Numbered from the stretch's first letter, positions 1 to 6,796 are shown. The stretch is 9,599 bases of DNA from Mycobacteriaceae bacterium (GCA_019242135.1 JAFAWC010000070.1:1-9599); one strand, 5' to 3'. Numbers and translations: made by a program. The notes: generated from the sequence alone by a model not told the origin.

Positions 1-949
1 TCGCGACGGGCTCGGCGGGTATCGGCAGCAGGGCGTCGATGTCGGTGACCAGCAGGACGCCGCCCCCGGCGCGGACCGTCGCGACCGCCTCGGCGACCGC
101 CTTGAGTCTTTCCGGCGCGGCCAGCGCGCCCACGTCCGGACCGTCCAGTTCGACAAGGCGGCGCCCGGCGCAGACCGCCCGCACCAGGGTCGCCTTACCG
201 ACACCCGCGGGACCGGACACCAACACGCCCAAGTTGGCTGTGGCGCCGAGCTTTCGAAGCAGTTCGGGCTGGTCGAGCGCCAGCCTCAGCCACTCGGTCA
301 GCCGCGCGGCCGATGCCTCAGCACCTTTGAGGTCATCCACCCTGACCGGCGACACAGATTCAGATGGGGTGGCGGACGGGGTCGCCGGTCGCACCCCTTC
401 GCCCCATGTCACCGACGAATTCGGCTGCACGCTGACCGGCCCGCCCGGATCTGCGCCGGTGACGGTCAGCAGTTCAGACGTCCATGTGATGCCCACCGAC
501 GAGGCCAGCGCCGAACTTGCTTGTGAAGTCGACGTTCCCGGGCCCAAGTCGCGGGGCAGGAGCGACACCGTGTCGCCGACCGTCATCACCTTGCCCAGCA
601 GCGCCATTCGCAGCGTCGCCGGCGAAATCGACTGGCGGGCCAGGTTCGATCCGCTCAACGTCACCGACTTCGCGCCGTAGACCGTCACGGGCGCAGCGAT
701 CACCGATGTGTTCTCGCGCAGACCGGCATTGGACAGCGTCACGTCGTCGAGCAGTATCGTGCCGGCGGGGACATCGGGGCCGGCCAGCCCGGCCACCGCG
801 GCGGTGGTCCGCACGCCGGTCAGCGACACCGCATCCCATTCCCGAATACCAAGTGCAGCAATGGCTTCAGCGTGCATTCGGACAACGCCGCGGCGGGAGT
901 CCACGGCCGCGGTGTTCAGGCGCGCGGTCAGGGTCAGTGAGGGGGGCAC
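1..949 (-). CDS. CDC48/VCP-like AAA ATPase, N-terminal part (Rv0435c-type), runs off left edge
   Basis: Reading the minus strand from a GTG at 949 gives 316 codons without a stop to the window edge. The product begins MPPSLTLTARLNTAAVD and closely resembles my recollection of M. tuberculosis Rv0435c, a CDC48-family ATPase of about 730 residues. Residues 1 to about 180 form a beta-rich N domain of the CDC48 type, followed by a Ser/Thr/Pro-rich linker (about 195-215). The first AAA module then starts, with Walker A GPAGVGKAT at 246-254 (Lys252). The Walker B region reads LLVTDIDALLP, so the usual Asp-Glu pair is Thr302-Asp303, suggesting a hydrolysis-weak D1 ring. The second AAA module would lie outside the window. 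GTG 949 was chosen because it puts LTLTARLNT near the N-terminus as in the relative; no strong ribosome binding site precedes it, only the 33-bp repeats. It is probably the last gene of the pssA operon. Substrate and cellular role are unknown. Confidence 0.88.
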   Translation of the reverse strand, partial: MPPSLTLTARLNTAAVDSRRGVVRMHAEAIAALGIREWDAVSLTGVRTTAAVAGLAGPDVPAGTILLDDVTLSNAGLRENTSVIAAPVTVYGAKSVTLSGSNLARQSISPATLRMALLGKVMTVGDTVSLLPRDLGPGTSTSQASSALASSVGITWTSELLTVTGADPGGPVSVQPNSSVTWGEGVRPATPSATPSESVSPVRVDDLKGAEASAARLTEWLRLALDQPELLRKLGATANLGVLVSGPAGVGKATLVRAVCAGRRLVELDGPDVGALAAPERLKAVAEAVATVRAGGGVLLVTDIDALLPIPAEPVA

Positions 950-1014
950 GGTATTCTTTGCTCTTCGCGCAAGCGGCTCATCGGTATTCTTTGCTCTTCG
1001 CGCAAGCGGCTCAT
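934..1014 (-). CDS. possible 26-codon leader ORF built from the tandem repeat
   Basis: An ATG at 1014 is preceded by GAGGG (1024-1020), a plausible ribosome binding site with 5-base spacing that overlaps the pssA stop codon. The ORF encodes MSRLREEQRIP twice in tandem, then CPPH, and stops at TGA 936-934. It therefore runs 16 bases into the AAA ATPase gene in a different frame, placing its stop 15 bases past the GTG 949 start. This arrangement could pass ribosomes from pssA to the ATPase by termination and re-initiation. Because the repeat is 33 bp (11 codons), each added or lost copy changes the peptide by one 11-residue unit without changing frame. No family is recognised. It may be only a by-product of the repeat. 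Confidence 0.3.
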   Translation of the reverse strand: MSRLREEQRIPMSRLREEQRIPCPPH

Positions 1015-1015
1015 C
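950..1015. repeat. perfect 33-bp tandem duplication between pssA and the AAA ATPase gene
   Basis: Two identical, directly adjacent 33-bp copies lie at 950-982 and 983-1015. On the plus strand each begins GGTATTCTTTGCTCTTCGCG and ends GGCTCATC. Together they fill nearly all of the 73-bp gap between the pssA stop (1023) and the proposed ATPase start (949). Each unit contains a short imperfect inverted repeat around CTTCGCGCAAG. The position in an operon gap, touching start and stop signals, resembles mycobacterial interspersed repetitive units (MIRU), although the unit is shorter than the classical ones. Whether the same unit occurs elsewhere in the genome cannot be seen from here. Confidence 0.95.
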
Positions 1016-1019
1016 GCCA

Positions 1020-1024
1020 CCCTC
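1020..1024 (-). promoter_or_regulatory. ribosome binding site overlapping the pssA stop codon
   Basis: On the minus strand GAGGG overlaps the TGA of pssA and sits 5 bases before the ATG at 1014. It is the only good Shine-Dalgarno-like sequence in the pssA/ATPase gap. It serves the leader ORF directly, while the ATPase start at 949 is about 70 bases further on. Without the two repeat copies it would lie much closer to the ATPase start, so it may be the ancestral site for that gene. Confidence 0.4.
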
Positions 1025-1895
1025 AGCGCTGCGGGCGACGCAGACCGAGCCGCGCCACCGATCGCCTGTGCGGCTGCTGCCCCCGACGGATCTGCCTGCG
1101 TTGGGCTCGGCGCTGTTTCGCCTTGGGATCCCAGGCCTCGGGGTGTTGCGCGAACCAGCGCTTGCTGCGCACCGCGAACGGTATGTGGATCACGTACGCC
1201 ACGATGATCACGATGATCGTGATGTAGGGAAAAATGAACGCGGAGGCCACGCCGATCGCCAACACCGCCAGCGCCGGGGCCACCATGTTGGGCGGGACCG
1301 AGAACGTGTGCACTTTCCTCATCGGAATGCGGCTGACCACCAGCAGCGACACACCCAGAAGCCACAGCGACACCACCCAGTCCCATGTCCACCAGCCGTC
1401 GCCGAACTGCAGCTTCGCCGCGATCGGCCCGATCGCCCCGACAGCGCCGGCCGGCGCCGGCATGCCGACGAAGTAGTTTTTGGCATAGGCGGGCTGGTCG
1501 ACGTCGAGCAACGCGTTGAATCGCGCCAGCCGCAGCACGATGCAGACCGCGTACAGCAGTACGACCAGCCAGCCGACCCGCGGCAAGTTCGCGAGCAGGA
1601 TCGCGTAGACGATGAATGCCGGGACCACGCCGAAGTTGACCGCGTCGGCCAGCGAGTCGATCTCCTCGCCCATTTTGGAAGTGGCTTTCAGCACCCGGGC
1701 CACGCGCCCGTCGAGCGCGTCCAGCACAGCGGCCAGCACCAGCAGCGCCATCGCCCAGGTGGCCCGGCTCCGCACCGACAGGCTCGGATCCTGGGCGTAC
1801 TTCACCGCGGTCAATCCGAGGCAGATGGCCGCGACGGTCATCGCGCTGGGCAGGAACCGCAGCGTCATGTGCGGCTGGGTTCTCGGCGTCGTCAT
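1023..1895 (-). CDS. pssA: CDP-diacylglycerol--serine O-phosphatidyltransferase
   Basis: This integral membrane enzyme joins L-serine to CDP-diacylglycerol, releasing CMP and making phosphatidylserine, the precursor of phosphatidylethanolamine. The 290-residue product is close to the mycobacterial PssA length (about 286). The CDP-alcohol phosphotransferase signature DGx2ARx8Gx3Dx3D is complete: Asp62, Gly63, Ala66, Arg67, Gly76, Asp80 and Asp84. Several hydrophobic segments lie on both sides of it (roughly 15-30, 45-60, 87-120, 150-205 and 220-260), and the protein ends in a strongly basic, probably cytosolic tail. The ATG at 1895 overlaps the psd stop as ATGA, which decides the start over longer in-frame options reaching 2126. 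Psd, the next enzyme of the pathway, is immediately upstream, so the two steps are co-transcribed and probably translationally coupled. Confidence 0.95.
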   Translation of the reverse strand: MTTPRTQPHMTLRFLPSAMTVAAICLGLTAVKYAQDPSLSVRSRATWAMALLVLAAVLDALDGRVARVLKATSKMGEEIDSLADAVNFGVVPAFIVYAILLANLPRVGWLVVLLYAVCIVLRLARFNALLDVDQPAYAKNYFVGMPAPAGAVGAIGPIAAKLQFGDGWWTWDWVVSLWLLGVSLLVVSRIPMRKVHTFSVPPNMVAPALAVLAIGVASAFIFPYITIIVIIVAYVIHIPFAVRSKRWFAQHPEAWDPKAKQRRAQRRQIRRGQQPHRRSVARLGLRRPQR

Positions 1896-2605
1896 GGCAG
1901 CTCGGCGAGCACGGTTTCGGCCCCGACCGCGCGCTGACCGGGGCTGACCTTCACCGTCGAACCGGCGGGCAAGTACGTGTCGAGCCGCGAGCCGAACCGG
2001 ATCAGCCCGTAGGTGTCGCCGATGGACAGCGTGTCGCCGACTCCGGCGTGGCACACGATTCGCCGTGCCAGCACCCCGGCGATCTGAACGACGGCGACGT
2101 CGTGTCCGTCGGGGGTGCGAATCCACATGCTGTTGCGCTCGTTTTCGGCGCTCGAGCGCGGCCGGTCGGCCGACCCGTGCGCGCCCGGCCGGTGCTGCAC
2201 CGCGACCACCTCGCCGCCCACCGGCACCCGCTGCACGTGCACGTCGAACAGCGACAAGAACACGCTGACCCGCGGCACCGGCTCATCCGCAAGGCCCAGC
2301 TCCGCCGGCGGCACGGCGGTGTCGATGATGGTGACCTGCCCATCGGCGGGCGACACCACCACACCCGAACGCTCGGGCGGCACCCGGGCCGGGTGCCGGA
2401 AGAACAACGCGCACGCGCCCGCCGCCGACAGGCCCGCGGTGCGTATCCATCGGTGTCGCCGGCCCGCCGCGGCGACCGCGAGGCCGGCCGACACGAACGG
2501 AATGCCTGCGGGGTGCATCGGCGGAACGGTCGAGCGGATCAACTCGATCAGTCGGGAGGCTTCGGACTCCGGGTCATCGGCGGGGAGTCGGGGACGTCGT
2601 GCCAT
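1892..2605 (-). CDS. psd: phosphatidylserine decarboxylase (short, PSD-A-like form)
   Basis: The enzyme decarboxylates phosphatidylserine to phosphatidylethanolamine at the membrane, using a pyruvoyl group made by self-cleavage of the proenzyme. The product is 237 residues (M. tuberculosis Psd is about 231) and starts [14 protein letters not shown] hydrophobic N-terminal region at about 34-68 is followed by the conserved [10 protein letters not shown], the SPADGQV segment, and [15 protein letters not shown] carrying conserved histidines. Near the C-terminus, [11 protein letters not shown] contains the Gly-Ser pair (Ser206) that I take as the self-processing site, giving a large beta and a short alpha chain. 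The ATG at 2605 lies 9 bases after the moeA stop; no strong ribosome binding site is seen, so coupling to moeA is likely. Its stop overlaps the pssA start (ATGA), which fits consecutive steps of one pathway. Confidence 0.95.
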   Translation of the reverse strand: MARRPRLPADDPESEASRLIELIRSTVPPMHPAGIPFVSAGLAVAAAGRRHRWIRTAGLSAAGACALFFRHPARVPPERSGVVVSPADGQVTIIDTAVPPAELGLADEPVPRVSVFLSLFDVHVQRVPVGGEVVAVQHRPGAHGSADRPRSSAENERNSMWIRTPDGHDVAVVQIAGVLARRIVCHAGVGDTLSIGDTYGLIRFGSRLDTYLPAGSTVKVSPGQRAVGAETVLAELP

Positions 2606-2614
2606 CGGGAGATT

Positions 2615-3832
2615 CTATGGTGCAACGCCTCCCGACAGGTCCCATACCTGCACCTGTGATCCTTCAGCCATCTCTTCGACACCTTCGTCGATCTCGAGCA
2701 GACAGTTCGCCGACGCCAGCCAGCGCAGGTGATGCGACGCCGGCGGGCCGTAGGTGGTCACCGATCCGGTCGCGTGATCGAGCACGCCGCGGCGGAACTG
2801 GCGCTTGCCGCCCGGCGAGGTGAGCCCGTCGGCCAGCACCGCCGTGCGCCGCGGCCGGTGTGGCCACGGCAGCGTCATCGCGGTACGCAGGGCTGGCCGC
2901 ACGAACACTTCGAACGACACCAGCGCGCTAACCGGGTTGCCGGGAAGGGCGACGACAGGCGTGGTGGTGGGGTCAAGCCGGCCGGCTCCCTGGGGCATGC
3001 CCGGCTGCATGGCGACCTTGACGAATTCGACACCACGCCCCTGCAACGAATCCTTCACGACCTCGTAGGCGCCCGCGCTGACGCCGCCTGTCGTGATGAT
3101 CAGGTCGGCCAGGCCCGAGTAGGTGTCCAGCGCGTGGCGGAACTCGTCGACCTGGTCGCCGGTCATCGGCGCGGCGACCACCTCGCCGCCGGCCTCGCGC
3201 ACCGCCGCGCCGAGCATCAACGCGTTCGACTCGTAGATCTGGCCCGGTCGCAGTGGCTGCCCGGGCGCCACGAGCTCCTCTCCCGTCGACACCACCAGCA
3301 CGCGCTGACGGGGAACCACCGGCAGCTCGGTCAGCCCGAGCGCGGCGGCCAAGCCGAGTGCGGCCGGCGTCACCACCTGGCCGCTGCGCAGCGCGGTGAC
3401 ACCGGCTGTGACGTCCTCACCGGCCCGGCGGATGTGCCGGCCGGCGCGGGCGGACGCGCGCACCTCGACCGTTTCCATTCCACCATCCGTGAACTCAACC
3501 GGCACCACTGCCGTCGCCCCGGCAGGCACCGGCGCGCCCGTCATAATGCGATGTGCCGTACCGGGTTTCAGCGTCAACGTGTCGGTACGGCCGGCCGGGA
3601 TGTCCTCGGCGACGGGCAGCACGACAGGATGGTCCTCGGACGCGCCCGCCACGTCGTCGGCGATGACCGCGTAGCCGTCCATCGCCGAGTTGTCGAACCC
3701 GGGCAGCGACAGCGGCGCGACGACATCGACGGCGAGTGCGAGGCCGGCCGCCTCGGCAAGCGCGACCGTCTGCGGGGGCCGGGGCCGGATCAGGTCGGCG
3801 ACCACCCGGGTGTGCGCCTCGACGGTGCGCAT
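2615..3832 (-). CDS. moeA: molybdopterin molybdenumtransferase MoeA
   Basis: MoeA inserts molybdate into adenylylated molybdopterin, the last common step of molybdenum cofactor synthesis in the cytosol. The 405-residue product matches the length I recall for mycobacterial MoeA2. Visible signatures in order are LPGFDNSAMDGYAV (43-56), RIMTGAPVPAGA, the MogA-like domain with STGEELV and TTGGVSAGAYE, PGMPQGAG, and ALPGNPVSALVSFE, followed by the C-terminal beta-barrel domain with GGKRQFRRG. The ATG at 3832 overlaps the TGA of the upstream dehydrogenase by one base (TGATG). I prefer it to the in-frame ATG at 4252 because that would add about 140 low-complexity residues read out of frame inside the dehydrogenase gene. 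Its place inside a phospholipid operon looks like co-transcription rather than a pathway link. Mycobacteria often carry a second moeA elsewhere, so this copy may be redundant. Confidence 0.95.
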   Translation of the reverse strand: MRTVEAHTRVVADLIRPRPPQTVALAEAAGLALAVDVVAPLSLPGFDNSAMDGYAVIADDVAGASEDHPVVLPVAEDIPAGRTDTLTLKPGTAHRIMTGAPVPAGATAVVPVEFTDGGMETVEVRASARAGRHIRRAGEDVTAGVTALRSGQVVTPAALGLAAALGLTELPVVPRQRVLVVSTGEELVAPGQPLRPGQIYESNALMLGAAVREAGGEVVAAPMTGDQVDEFRHALDTYSGLADLIITTGGVSAGAYEVVKDSLQGRGVEFVKVAMQPGMPQGAGRLDPTTTPVVALPGNPVSALVSFEVFVRPALRTAMTLPWPHRPRRTAVLADGLTSPGGKRQFRRGVLDHATGSVTTYGPPASHHLRWLASANCLLEIDEGVEEMAEGSQVQVWDLSGGVAP

Positions 3833-4749
3833 CAGAGCGGATAGGTGACGCCTGTGAGCTCTTCGGACACCGTCCAGAGCCGGCGCTGCTGCGCCTCGTC
3901 GTGCGACTGCTTGCTGGACCGAACGAGCGTGGGGTGGCCGCGCTGTTCGAAGAAGCTGTCCGGCCCGTAGTACTGGCCGCCGCGCGCGTCCGGGTCGGTG
4001 GCGGCGCGCAGCGTCGGCAGCGCACCCATTTCGGCGCTCTGCGCGATCTGCGCCCACACCAGTTCGGCCGCGGGCTTGAGCAGGTTCGGGATGTTGCGGG
4101 TCAGTTCGGTTTGGGAGCCGCCGGGGTGGGCGGCCAGCGCCTCGGTCGGCGCGCCCTTGAGCTTGAGCCGACGCTGCAGCTCGTAGGTAAACATCAGGTT
4201 GGACAGCTTGGATTGGCCGTAGGCGCCGATGCGGTTGTAGCTGCGTTCCCACTGCAGGTCGTCGAAGTGGATCTTGGCGAGTATCCGGTGGCCGATGCTG
4301 CTGACGGTCACCACCCGCGATCCGTCAACGGGAAGCAACCGCTCGAGCAGCAGACCGGTCAACGCGAAGTGGCCGAGATGGTTGGTGCCGAATTGCAGCT
4401 CGAAGCCGTCGGCAGTGGTGGCCTTGTCGGTGTACATCACACCGGCGTTGTTGATCAGCAGGTCTATGCGCTGGTGTGCGGTCTTGATCTCCTCGGCGGC
4501 TTCGCGGATCGCGTTGAGCGACGTCAGATCGAGCTGTTGCACCTTGACGACGGCGTTCGGGTTCTTCGCGGTGATGCGCGCGGCGGCGTCCTTGCCCTTG
4601 TCGATGTTTCGCACCGCCAGCACGACATGGGCGCCCTTGTCGGCCAGCGCGTCGGCCGTCCAGAATCCGAGGCCGGTGTTGGCCCCGGTGACAACGGCGA
4701 CGCGGCCGGATTGATCGGGAATGTCGGCGGTGGTCCACTTGCTGCTCAT
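3832..4749 (-). CDS. short-chain dehydrogenase/reductase (retinol-dehydrogenase-like, Rv0439c-type)
   Basis: This is a 305-residue NAD(P)-dependent oxidoreductase of the SDR family. The cofactor motif TGANTGLG is at 21-28, LINNAG at 98-103, TNHLGHF at 122-128, the catalytic serine in VTVSSIGH (Ser150 or Ser151), and the active-site pair Tyr177 and Lys181 in AYGQSK. All catalytic elements are present. The arrangement, with a long C-terminal part ending PDSFFEQRGHP, resembles retinol dehydrogenase and protochlorophyllide-reductase-like SDRs; the substrate cannot be told from sequence. The start is the ATG at 4749 because AAGGAG lies 5 bases upstream; the longer in-frame option at 4791 lacks such a site. 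It is the first gene of the minus-strand operon and ends in a one-base overlap with moeA. Confidence 0.93.
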   Translation of the reverse strand: MSSKWTTADIPDQSGRVAVVTGANTGLGFWTADALADKGAHVVLAVRNIDKGKDAAARITAKNPNAVVKVQQLDLTSLNAIREAAEEIKTAHQRIDLLINNAGVMYTDKATTADGFELQFGTNHLGHFALTGLLLERLLPVDGSRVVTVSSIGHRILAKIHFDDLQWERSYNRIGAYGQSKLSNLMFTYELQRRLKLKGAPTEALAAHPGGSQTELTRNIPNLLKPAAELVWAQIAQSAEMGALPTLRAATDPDARGGQYYGPDSFFEQRGHPTLVRSSKQSHDEAQQRRLWTVSEELTGVTYPL

Positions 4750-4754
4750 GGGTT

Positions 4755-4760
4755 CTCCTT
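4755..4760 (-). promoter_or_regulatory. strong ribosome binding site of the SDR gene
   Basis: The minus strand reads AAAAGGAGAACCC immediately before the ATG at 4749, so AAGGAG is placed 5 bases from the start. It fixes the start of the dehydrogenase and is the best ribosome binding site in the window, as expected for the first gene of an operon. Confidence 0.8.
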
Positions 4761-4802
4761 TTGACGCCACGTATCGTCGATATCGGTCCAAGCTAATCCA
4801 AC

Positions 4803-4806
4803 AGGA
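4803..4806 (+). promoter_or_regulatory. ribosome binding site supporting a TTG start
   Basis: AGGA lies 8 bases before the TTG at 4815. An in-frame TAA at 4794 closes off any much longer product. This supports TTG over the internal ATG codons at 4863 and 4866, which would remove about 16 residues just before the first membrane segment. Confidence 0.45.
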
Positions 4807-4814
4807 ATCTGTCG

Positions 4815-5300
4815 TTGATTGAGTTTGCAGAGCCCGCCAATCCGCCCAGTCGCCGCGCTCCCATGATGTGGGCGCTATCCGCGCTGCTCGCGTGGATTCT
4901 GCCCGTCGCCGCCCAGCTGTGGTGGTTCATTGTGCAGCCGCGCCCCGGTTGGCTGCACCTGGCGGTGGCGGTCCTGACCGCGATGCTGATGGTGTGGTAC
5001 GTCGGAGTGGTCCCGCTGTGGCGATATCGCGTGCACCGCTGGGAGATCAGCTCGCAGGCGGCGTTCACCCGGACCGGCTGGTTTGTGCAGCAGCGCCGGA
5101 TCGCGCCGATATCGCGGGTGCAGACCGTCGACAGCTACCGGGGTCCGCTGGATCGGCTGTTCAAATTGGCCAACGTGACCGTGACGACGGCGTCATCGGC
5201 CGGCGCTGTGCGCATCGTCGCGCTGGACAACGACGTGGCCGACCGTGTCGTGGAGCAGCTGACCGACATCGCGGCCCTCGGTGCCGAGGACGCCACGTGA
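4815..5300 (+). CDS. membrane protein with one bacterial PH (bPH2/DUF304) domain, YdbS-like
   Basis: The 161-residue product has two adjacent membrane segments (about 18-40 and 46-68), a short basic junction RYRVHRWEIS, then a single bPH2 domain at about 69-152 with the typical GWFVQQRRIAPISRVQTVD strand pair and DRLFKLANVTVTTAS. This is the layout of YdbS-type proteins, where the PH-like domain faces the cytosol next to the bilayer. In Bacillus the ydbS-ydbT pair has been linked to bacteriocin resistance; whether that holds here is unknown. The start is TTG at 4815, supported by AGGA 8 bases upstream; ATG 4863 is the alternative. Its stop overlaps the next start (GTGA at 5297-5300), so the two PH proteins are probably made together and may form a complex. 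Confidence 0.85.
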   Translation: MIEFAEPANPPSRRAPMMWALSALLAWILPVAAQLWWFIVQPRPGWLHLAVAVLTAMLMVWYVGVVPLWRYRVHRWEISSQAAFTRTGWFVQQRRIAPISRVQTVDSYRGPLDRLFKLANVTVTTASSAGAVRIVALDNDVADRVVEQLTDIAALGAEDAT

Positions 5301-6796
5301 GCGAGTGGCAACGCCTCAGCCCGCGCAAGCTGTTGGTGCACCCGGTGCACGAGGTGCTACGCCAGTTACCCGTGCTGGTCGGCTCGGTCATGCTCGGCTC
5401 GGCAACCGGCAACAGCATCTGGCCGGCCGCCGCGCTCGGCCTGACCGTCGCGATCGGGTTGCTGCGCTGGGTCTTCACCACCTACCAGATCGACGAAGAG
5501 AATGTGGCGCTGCGCACCGGTGTGCTGCGGCGCCGGTCGATATCGGTGCCCCGCAACAGGATTCGGTCGGTGCAGACCGATTCCCGGGTGCTGCACCGGC
5601 TGCTGGGGCTGACGGTGCTGCGGGTGGGCACCGGTCACGAAAGCCGCGGACACGCCGCGTTCGCCCTCGACGCGGTCGAGGTGGCCCAGGTGCCCCGATT
5701 ACGGGCGGCGCTGCTGGCCGACTCAGCCTCAGGGGCCGCGGCCATCTCCTCGGCGGCGCCCGCCGGCCGCGAACTGGCACGCTGGCACCCGTCGTGGCTG
5801 CGCTACGCCCCGATGAGCTTTTCGGGGTTGGTGATGATCGCCGCGGCGGTCGGGCTGGCCTACCAGTCGGGGGTTGGCGTAACACTGCAGCACCGCGTCA
5901 CCCAGGCCGGCGCCGAGGCCGCGCACCGCACCGGCGTGGTGCTGGTGTTCGGTATCGGCGTGGTGGGCATCGTGGTGCTCGCGGTGCTGCTGGCCGTGCT
6001 GTGGTCGTGGCTGACGTACGGCGGGCTGGTGCTGCGTCGCGACGCGGGTGTGCTGCACCTGCGGCAGGGTGTGCTGCGGGTGCGGGAGCACACCTTCGAC
6101 ATGCGCCGGCTTCGCGGCGCCACGCTGCGCGAGCCCCTACCGGTGCGTGCGCTGCGCGGTGCGCGGCTGGACGCGGTGATGACCGGCGTGCACGGGGAAG
6201 GGGAGTCGTCGGTGCTGGTGCCGCCGTGTCCGGCCGACACAGCGAAGGCGGTGCTGGCCGACTTGATCGACAACCCGGAGACGGTGAACGGTCGGCTGCG
6301 CGACCACGGCCCGGCCGCGGCGCGACGACGTTGGACACGGGCGCTGACGGTGCCCGCACTGCTGGCGGTTGCTCTAGCGGTGGGCGGTGCCGTCGCCGCA
6401 GTGCCTGTTTGGTTGTGGATCGGGTGGGCCGCGGTTGCCGCAGCGTGCGTGGCGCTGGCGGTGGACCGGGTCCGCTCGCTGGGCCATCGCGTCGACGACG
6501 GTTGGCTGGTGGCGCGCGCCGGCAGCCTGCAGCGCCGCCGCGACTGCATCGCCTGCGCGGGCATCATCGGGTGGACCGTTCGCCAAACGCCGCTGCAGCG
6601 GCGGGCGGGCCTTGTGACGCTGACCGCGGTTACGGCGGCCGGCCGCAAGCGTTACCACGTGATCGACGTGCCCGCCGAGGTGGCGTGGTCGGTGGCGGCC
6701 GCGGCGTCGCCGTGGGTCGCCGACAGCATCTGGGCCGGGCCGGCGACGCGATCACGGCCACCCGAGGGGGCGGATGTGGCAGATTTGAGAACGTGA
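5297..6796 (+). CDS. membrane protein with three bPH2 (DUF304) domains, YdbT-like
   Basis: The 499-residue product begins VSEWQRLSPRKLLVHP at a GTG that overlaps the previous stop. It repeats one plan three times: a pair of hydrophobic segments followed by a bPH2 domain. Membrane segments lie at about 22-36 and 41-60, at 172-190 and 213-238, and at 349-368 and 370-390; bPH2 domains at about 61-142, 241-326 and 391-470. Each domain shows the basic strand pair seen in the family, for example TGVLRRRSISVPRNRIRSVQ in the first and QGVLRVREHTFDMRRLRGA in the second. The third is more divergent and carries CIAC at 417-420. This matches YdbT-type proteins, which always accompany a YdbS partner. Function is not established; a role at the membrane surface, in lipid sensing or envelope defence, is inference. 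The stop overlaps the VOC gene start (GTGA). Confidence 0.85.
   Translation: MSEWQRLSPRKLLVHPVHEVLRQLPVLVGSVMLGSATGNSIWPAAALGLTVAIGLLRWVFTTYQIDEENVALRTGVLRRRSISVPRNRIRSVQTDSRVLHRLLGLTVLRVGTGHESRGHAAFALDAVEVAQVPRLRAALLADSASGAAAISSAAPAGRELARWHPSWLRYAPMSFSGLVMIAAAVGLAYQSGVGVTLQHRVTQAGAEAAHRTGVVLVFGIGVVGIVVLAVLLAVLWSWLTYGGLVLRRDAGVLHLRQGVLRVREHTFDMRRLRGATLREPLPVRALRGARLDAVMTGVHGEGESSVLVPPCPADTAKAVLADLIDNPETVNGRLRDHGPAAARRRWTRALTVPALLAVALAVGGAVAAVPVWLWIGWAAVAAACVALAVDRVRSLGHRVDDGWLVARAGSLQRRRDCIACAGIIGWTVRQTPLQRRAGLVTLTAVTAAGRKRYHVIDVPAEVAWSVAAAASPWVADSIWAGPATRSRPPEGADVADLRT

Larger units (their letters stand above)
4750..4814. promoter_or_regulatory. divergent intergenic region with a small palindrome
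   Basis: These 65 bases separate the dehydrogenase-to-ATPase operon (minus) from the PH-domain operon (plus) and should hold promoters for both. Near the middle is a perfect inverted repeat TATCG-T-CGATA (4772-4782) that overlaps the palindrome CGATATCG (4778-4785). On the minus strand TTGGAC (4791-4786) resembles a -35 box, but no convincing -10 follows at standard spacing. The promoter assignment rests on gene layout; the operator idea is a guess. Confidence 0.4.

Noticed and set aside
950..1015. CRISPR array or insertion-sequence end
   Set aside because: The two 33-bp units are directly adjacent with no spacer, and there are no cas genes, transposase, terminal inverted repeats or target duplication nearby.
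708..1937. Plus-strand ORF of 409 residues
   Set aside because: It lies opposite the AAA ATPase and pssA genes; its product is His/Arg/Gln-rich low-complexity sequence typical of antisense frames in GC-rich DNA, while the minus frames match known families.
1896..2126. Longer PssA starting at 2126
   Set aside because: The extra 77 residues are Arg-rich and overlap psd out of frame; the ATGA overlap at 1892-1895 is the usual operon start.
3833..4252. Longer MoeA starting at 4252
   Set aside because: The added 140 residues are out-of-frame dehydrogenase sequence; MRTVEAH at 3832 matches the normal MoeA start and length.
2729..4764. Long plus-strand ORFs (371 and 342 residues) opposite moeA and the dehydrogenase
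   Set aside because: Arg/Gly/His-rich antisense shadows without recognisable motifs; the minus strand has full MoeA and SDR signatures.
4868..5296. Upstream extension of the three-PH-domain protein to 4868
   Set aside because: This segment is the YdbS-like gene read in the wrong frame; GTG 5297 gives the GTGA overlap and a clean family start.
5281..6792. In-frame upstream extension of the VOC gene (604-residue ORF)
   Set aside because: The extension is Arg/Gly/Ala-rich and overlaps the YdbT-like gene out of frame; the VOC domain begins right after the GTG at 6793.
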